Of a stretch of 9,286 bases of DNA, positions 6,486 through 9,286 are shown in pieces. The number at the start of each line of letters is the position of its first letter. Positions within the stretch are counted from its first letter, which is position 1. The DNA is taken from assembly GCA_023425615.1 (NCBI GenBank), contig JAFACJ010000463.1, forward strand, positions 1-9,286, read 5' to 3'. The stretch comes from Actinomycetes bacterium (GTDB lineage: Bacteria; Actinomycetota; Actinomycetes; Streptosporangiales; Streptosporangiaceae). The translations under genes and the position numbers were made by a program. The notes beneath the pieces are model-generated. The model saw only the letters and a program-made list of their open reading frames with translations. It was not told where the DNA came from and made no database searches.

Positions 6486-7584
6486 CGCCCCCTGACTCGA
6501 ACGGCGCGTGCACGACACGCCGAAAGGCTGCTTTGGTGGTGATGTCCAGCTCTTCGGACATCTTGAGCACCGCTTTCGTGTTGCGCTTGATGTTGCTCTC
6601 GATCTCCTCCCACAGCTGGACCGGATCGCGTTCGTTGCCCGCCGCGATCTGGTGGGCGACCAGCGCCGCGCTCGAACTGTTGGCGACGACGTCCGGCACC
6701 ACCCGCACGCCGCGTGCGTGCAGCGCGTCGGTCGCCGCCGGCGTCAGCGCGAGATTGGCGGCCTCGATGACCAGCGGCGTGTTCAGCCGCGACGCGACAC
6801 CGCCGTCCACGAGATAGGAGCCGGCCGCCAGCACGAGGACATCCGCCCGCTCGGCCAGCAGGTCGTCACGGGCCGAGGAGCGCCAGTCGCCGGGGAGCCG
6901 CTCACCGGCGAGCAGCCCGTCTTCGCCCCTTGCCCTCCCGAGGAGTGCGACGTCCAGGCCCTCGGGACGGAGGATCGACTTCTCGCCGTCGCTCACGCCC
7001 ACGACCTTCGCGCCCGCCCGGTCCAGATGCCACGCGACCCCAGAGCCGACCACGCCGAACCCCTGGATCAGCACCCGGGCGCCCTCCAGCGCGCCCCCGA
7101 GCGCCTCCTCGATCGACCAGAACACCCCTTTGCCCGTCATGTGGCTCACATAGCCGTTGAGGTCGCACAGCCGGGGCGGCGGCTGCCCCCCGCGGAACCG
7201 CGCGCGGGCGACGCCCATCTGCGGGCTGCGCAGCACGTCGTAGATCTCATCCAGCATCCACTGCTTGGCGCCCATGTCCTTGCCGAGGATCGTCGTGCTC
7301 GACAGCACCTCGCGGCACTCCTCGGCGAACCGGCGCAGGAACCCCTTCAGCCGCGGATGGTCGGGCGCCGCGCGTACTCCCGCCTTCGCGCCGCCCGAGG
7401 GGGATCCGTGTCCCGCGAGCTTCAGCGACATGTTGTCCGCCAGCTCGGCCACCATGCCGCGGGTGACCGCGGCGTCGACACGGGTGCCTCCGAAGGAGAA
7501 CTCCCGATCGGAGGCGTCGACCACCAGGAAGGCGCTGAAGCCCTCCGTATCGTCCTGGACGACCAGCTCACGACGTTCGCGCAC
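6469..7584 (-). CDS. Glu/Leu/Phe/Val-family amino acid dehydrogenase
   Basis: This 371-residue NAD(P)-dependent enzyme would interconvert an L-amino acid and its 2-oxo acid with ammonia. K55 (MSLKLAG) and K67 (SGGAKAGV) match the two conserved lysines of leucine dehydrogenases, and D103 (KDMG) matches the catalytic aspartate. The C-terminal Rossmann domain starts at MTGKGVFWSIEEAL (149-162), with IQGFGVVGSG (173-182) as the nucleotide loop and D199 (GVSDG) ending the second strand. VIEAANLALTP (272-282) and VVPDVVANSSS (295-305) fit the family, but the usual NAGG after the aspartate is NSSS. This may mark an unusual substrate. I infer that it supplies or recycles a non-proteinogenic amino acid for the halogenases; a catabolic role is less likely in this operon. 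GTG 7584 is chosen because AAGGAG lies 10 nt upstream. ATG 7614 and a GTG at 7704 are in frame but lack a clear ribosome site, and 7704 would overlap the GNAT gene. Confidence 0.87.
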   Translation of the reverse strand: MRERRELVVQDDTEGFSAFLVVDASDREFSFGGTRVDAAVTRGMVAELADNMSLKLAGHGSPSGGAKAGVRAAPDHPRLKGFLRRFAEECREVLSSTTILGKDMGAKQWMLDEIYDVLRSPQMGVARARFRGGQPPPRLCDLNGYVSHMTGKGVFWSIEEALGGALEGARVLIQGFGVVGSGVAWHLDRAGAKVVGVSDGEKSILRPEGLDVALLGRARGEDGLLAGERLPGDWRSSARDDLLAERADVLVLAAGSYLVDGGVASRLNTPLVIEAANLALTPAATDALHARGVRVVPDVVANSSSAALVAHQIAAGNERDPVQLWEEIESNIKRNTKAVLKMSEELDITTKAAFRRVVHAPFESGGDVRVG

Positions 7585-7594
7585 GGTCTCCGCT

Positions 7595-7600
7595 CTCCTT
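7595..7600 (-). promoter_or_regulatory. Ribosome binding site that places the dehydrogenase start
   Basis: AAGGAG on the minus strand, 10 nt before GTG 7584. It lies inside the frame if ATG 7614 were used, and 7614 has no purine-rich site of its own. It therefore favours the later start. Confidence 0.45.
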
Positions 7601-7619
7601 CCCTTCGCCGGCATGTCGA

Positions 7620-8399
7620 TCACGTCAGCCCCACCAGCGGCAGGGACCGACAGAACAGCAGGAGCTGGTCGATGGCCGCCGAGCCCCGTTCGCGGAACCA
7701 GCACTCGGCACGCGTGTCCTCACGCGTCCGCTGGACGAGCGCTCCCAGGTCGCGCACCGGCACGGTTCCGACGCCGGCGAGGACCCGGCGCAGTTCGACC
7801 ACGCTCTCCGGGGCGCGGTCACCGGAGAGCTCGTGTTCGATCCGCCGCGTGTACCGCGGCGTCAGGAGCATGTAGGCGCCGACCGTCCGGCCCGCCCCGG
7901 AGATCCTCAGCCTCTCCTCGCCCAGATGCACGAACGTCGGCCACCCGGGAAACCGGTGGTCGAAGAGCACCCGGGAGACGCGGTCCTCCAGCGAACCGAC
8001 GTGGATGCCGTTCAACGCCTCGCCGAACTGCTTCCGGCAGTACTCCATCCGGTAGTGCAGCAGCGTCCGGTACATCCCGCGGCCCCGATGCTCGGGCATG
8101 ATGTAGCACCGGCTCAGGACGCAGAAACCCGGATGGGGGAACTCACTCGTCAGCCTGTCGGCGACGGAGCCCGCCCCGATCATCTGGGACTCGGCGCCGC
8201 GCCCGCGGTAGAAGAAGAAGATCTTCGTCGGGCGCCGGCGGTTCTCCCACGCCAGGAGTTCCTCCAGAGTCCCCTCGCAGCCGAAGTTCCGCCAGGAGTG
8301 GACGCAGTCCTCCCGCGCCAGATGCCGCAGGAGACGGCGCAGGTCCGCGGGGTCGGCGGTGTCGGTGATCGCCAGGTCCCGTGTGCTGTCCGATATCAT
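7620..8399 (-). CDS. GNAT-family N-acyltransferase-like protein
   Basis: This 259-residue protein has a GNAT fold in its first half. Strand FCVLSRCYIMPEHR leads into the acyl-CoA pyrophosphate loop RGRG (105-108) and helix MYRTLLHYRMEYCRKQ, with NGIHVGSLED as the following strand. Residues about 170-259 are not explained by a standard 150-170 residue GNAT; they include a TRRIEHEL segment and a hydrophobic end (AIDQLLLFCRSLPLVGL). The enzyme would move an acyl group from acyl-CoA, or possibly from a carrier protein, to an amine. In this cluster it could acylate the halogenated amino acid, release a carrier-bound product, or protect the host by acetylating it. I cannot choose between these. AGGAGG lies 7 nt before ATG 8399. 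The upstream methyltransferase ends 23 nt away, and the dehydrogenase start follows 35 nt downstream, so all three look co-transcribed. Confidence 0.85.
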   Translation of the reverse strand: MISDSTRDLAITDTADPADLRRLLRHLAREDCVHSWRNFGCEGTLEELLAWENRRRPTKIFFFYRGRGAESQMIGAGSVADRLTSEFPHPGFCVLSRCYIMPEHRGRGMYRTLLHYRMEYCRKQFGEALNGIHVGSLEDRVSRVLFDHRFPGWPTFVHLGEERLRISGAGRTVGAYMLLTPRYTRRIEHELSGDRAPESVVELRRVLAGVGTVPVRDLGALVQRTREDTRAECWFRERGSAAIDQLLLFCRSLPLVGLT

Positions 8400-8406
8400 G
8401 GCCGGC

Positions 8407-8412
8407 CCTCCT
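8407..8412 (-). promoter_or_regulatory. Strong ribosome binding site of the GNAT gene
   Basis: AGGAGG on the minus strand, 7 nt before ATG 8399. It decides against the longer open frame that runs up to 8783 inside the methyltransferase gene. Confidence 0.7.
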
Positions 8413-8422
8413 AGAAAGTGAG

Positions 8423-9286
8423 TCAGAGCTCGAAGAGAAAGGCGCGGTACCCCAGATAACCGCAGGGTCTGTCCGTGACGCTCTTGCAGCCCGCCCGGCG
8501 GCCGAGGCCGATCCATTCCTCCCGGCCGAGGATCCTCCCGTTGCCGATCAGATGGTGGATCAGGACGTTCGACTGGGAATAGAGCCAGAGCGTGTCCGGG
8601 GTCCTCTCCCTCTCCCCGTGCGGCAGCAGCGGCTGTTCGAACGCCACCAGCCACCAGTTCGGGAACGCCTCTCTCAGTTCGCGCAGTGCCGCCACGAACC
8701 GCTCCGCGCCGCCCGCCATCAGTTCGTGGAAGTGCAGCGAGAAGATCAGCCCGCTTCCGTCCGGCGCCACCGAGCCCGCCCACCGCGGCACGTCGAAGAA
8801 GTCCGCGTGCAGCCAGCCGACCGCCTCGACCCCGTGCGCCGCGGCGCTCTCGGCGCTGAGGTCGATCGCGCTCCGCTTCCTGTCCAGCCCGTACAGCCGG
8901 TGGCCCGGATAGCGCCTCCCGACCCTCTCCAGCAGTCCCGTGGACAGCCCGATCTCCAGTACGCTGCCGGCGCCCAGCTCGTCGATGTGATCGCTCAGCG
9001 CGCTCCAGAACCTCGGTGCCAGTTTGAGGACGCCGCTCTCGGCATACCGCCCGTCGCGGTGGAGGTCCTCCCCGTACCGGCTGTCCCCCGTGAGGATCCC
9101 GCCGAGGTTCCGCCAGACCGGCCCGTACGCGCCGACCCGGACGTCGAACATGTTGATGGAGCCCTGACCCGCCCCTTCGCCGTCCGAGAAGCGCCGGACG
9201 ACCTCCTCGCCGAACGCAGACAGCGAGTACCTGCCGTCCTCGTCACGGTCCAGGAGGTCATCGACCTGGTAGACGTAGTCCAGGAG
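8423..9286 (-). CDS. SAM-dependent methyltransferase with N-terminal winged-helix-like region (N-terminus cut by window edge)
   Basis: 287 residues are visible up to the stop, and the frame is still open at the window edge, so the start lies outside. Residues 1-32 (LLDYVYQVDDLLDRDEDGRY, then LSAFGEEVVRRF) read like the end of the winged-helix dimerisation domain found before the catalytic domain of many secondary-metabolite O-methyltransferases. The Rossmann-type SAM domain begins at VLEIGLSTG (109-117), where the middle glycine of the usual GxGxG is serine. LYGLD (131-135) ends with the expected acidic residue that binds the SAM ribose, and ADFFDVP (161-167) follows. FSLHFHELMAGG and the late EEWIGLGRRAGC segment also fit class I methyltransferases. 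The target could be O, N or C and is not readable. ATG 9151 is internal, because in-frame protein-like sequence continues upstream of it. It is the first visible gene of the operon. Confidence 0.85.
   Translation of the reverse strand, partial: LLDYVYQVDDLLDRDEDGRYSLSAFGEEVVRRFSDGEGAGQGSINMFDVRVGAYGPVWRNLGGILTGDSRYGEDLHRDGRYAESGVLKLAPRFWSALSDHIDELGAGSVLEIGLSTGLLERVGRRYPGHRLYGLDRKRSAIDLSAESAAAHGVEAVGWLHADFFDVPRWAGSVAPDGSGLIFSLHFHELMAGGAERFVAALRELREAFPNWWLVAFEQPLLPHGERERTPDTLWLYSQSNVLIHHLIGNGRILGREEWIGLGRRAGCKSVTDRPCGYLGYRAFLFEL

Noticed and set aside
6508..7875. Plus-strand open frame of 455 codons opposite the dehydrogenase
   Set aside because: It is a composition-driven shadow, and it crosses the boundary between two real genes on the other strand.
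7620..8783. Longer start for the GNAT gene at 8783
   Set aside because: The extension would lie within the methyltransferase gene and reads as an out-of-frame Arg/Gly-rich segment. AGGAGG 7 nt before ATG 8399 gives a better start.
8423..9151. Methyltransferase starting at ATG 9151
   Set aside because: The same frame remains open and protein-like up to the window edge, with a winged-helix-like segment, so the ATG is internal.

Overview
The window looks like part of a biosynthetic gene cluster from a high-GC actinomycete (Streptomyces or a relative). Hand counts and codon use suggest about 70% GC, and third codon positions are strongly G/C. GTG starts and strong GGAGG-type ribosome binding sites are used, and the genes are packed with gaps of 3 to 41 bases or small overlaps. 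Every supported gene lies on the minus strand, so transcription runs from position 9286 towards 1. Both ends of the window cut through a gene.

In transcription order the genes are: a SAM-dependent methyltransferase (9286-8423, N-terminus outside the window); a GNAT-fold acyltransferase (8399-7620); a Glu/Leu/Phe/Val-type amino acid dehydrogenase (about 7584-6469); an alpha/beta-hydrolase with a cysteine in the nucleophile position, as in the SyrC/CmaE aminoacyl shuttles (about 6485-5568); a flavin-dependent halogenase of the CmlS/CndH type (5575-3809); a free-standing peptidyl carrier protein (3805-3461); a non-heme iron, 2-oxoglutarate-dependent halogenase of the SyrB2 type with the diagnostic His-Gln-Ala motif (3432-2557); and an NRPS (2515-1, C-terminus outside the window). 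The NRPS has half a condensation domain and an adenylation domain that has lost its catalytic motifs, but an intact carrier protein.

My reading of how they work together is as follows. An amino acid, possibly supplied by the dehydrogenase, is loaded onto the free carrier protein by an adenylation enzyme outside the window. There it is chlorinated at an unactivated carbon by the iron halogenase, and perhaps halogenated again by the flavin enzyme. The Cys-type transferase would then move the aminoacyl group to another carrier, possibly the PCP of the NRPS whose own adenylation domain looks dead. The GNAT and the methyltransferase would tailor the product. The halogenase families, carrier proteins and lost motifs are read directly from the sequence. 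The substrate, the order of steps and the product are inference.

I see no tRNA, rRNA, CRISPR array, insertion sequence, terminator or internal promoter. No stretch longer than about 45 bases lacks a gene.
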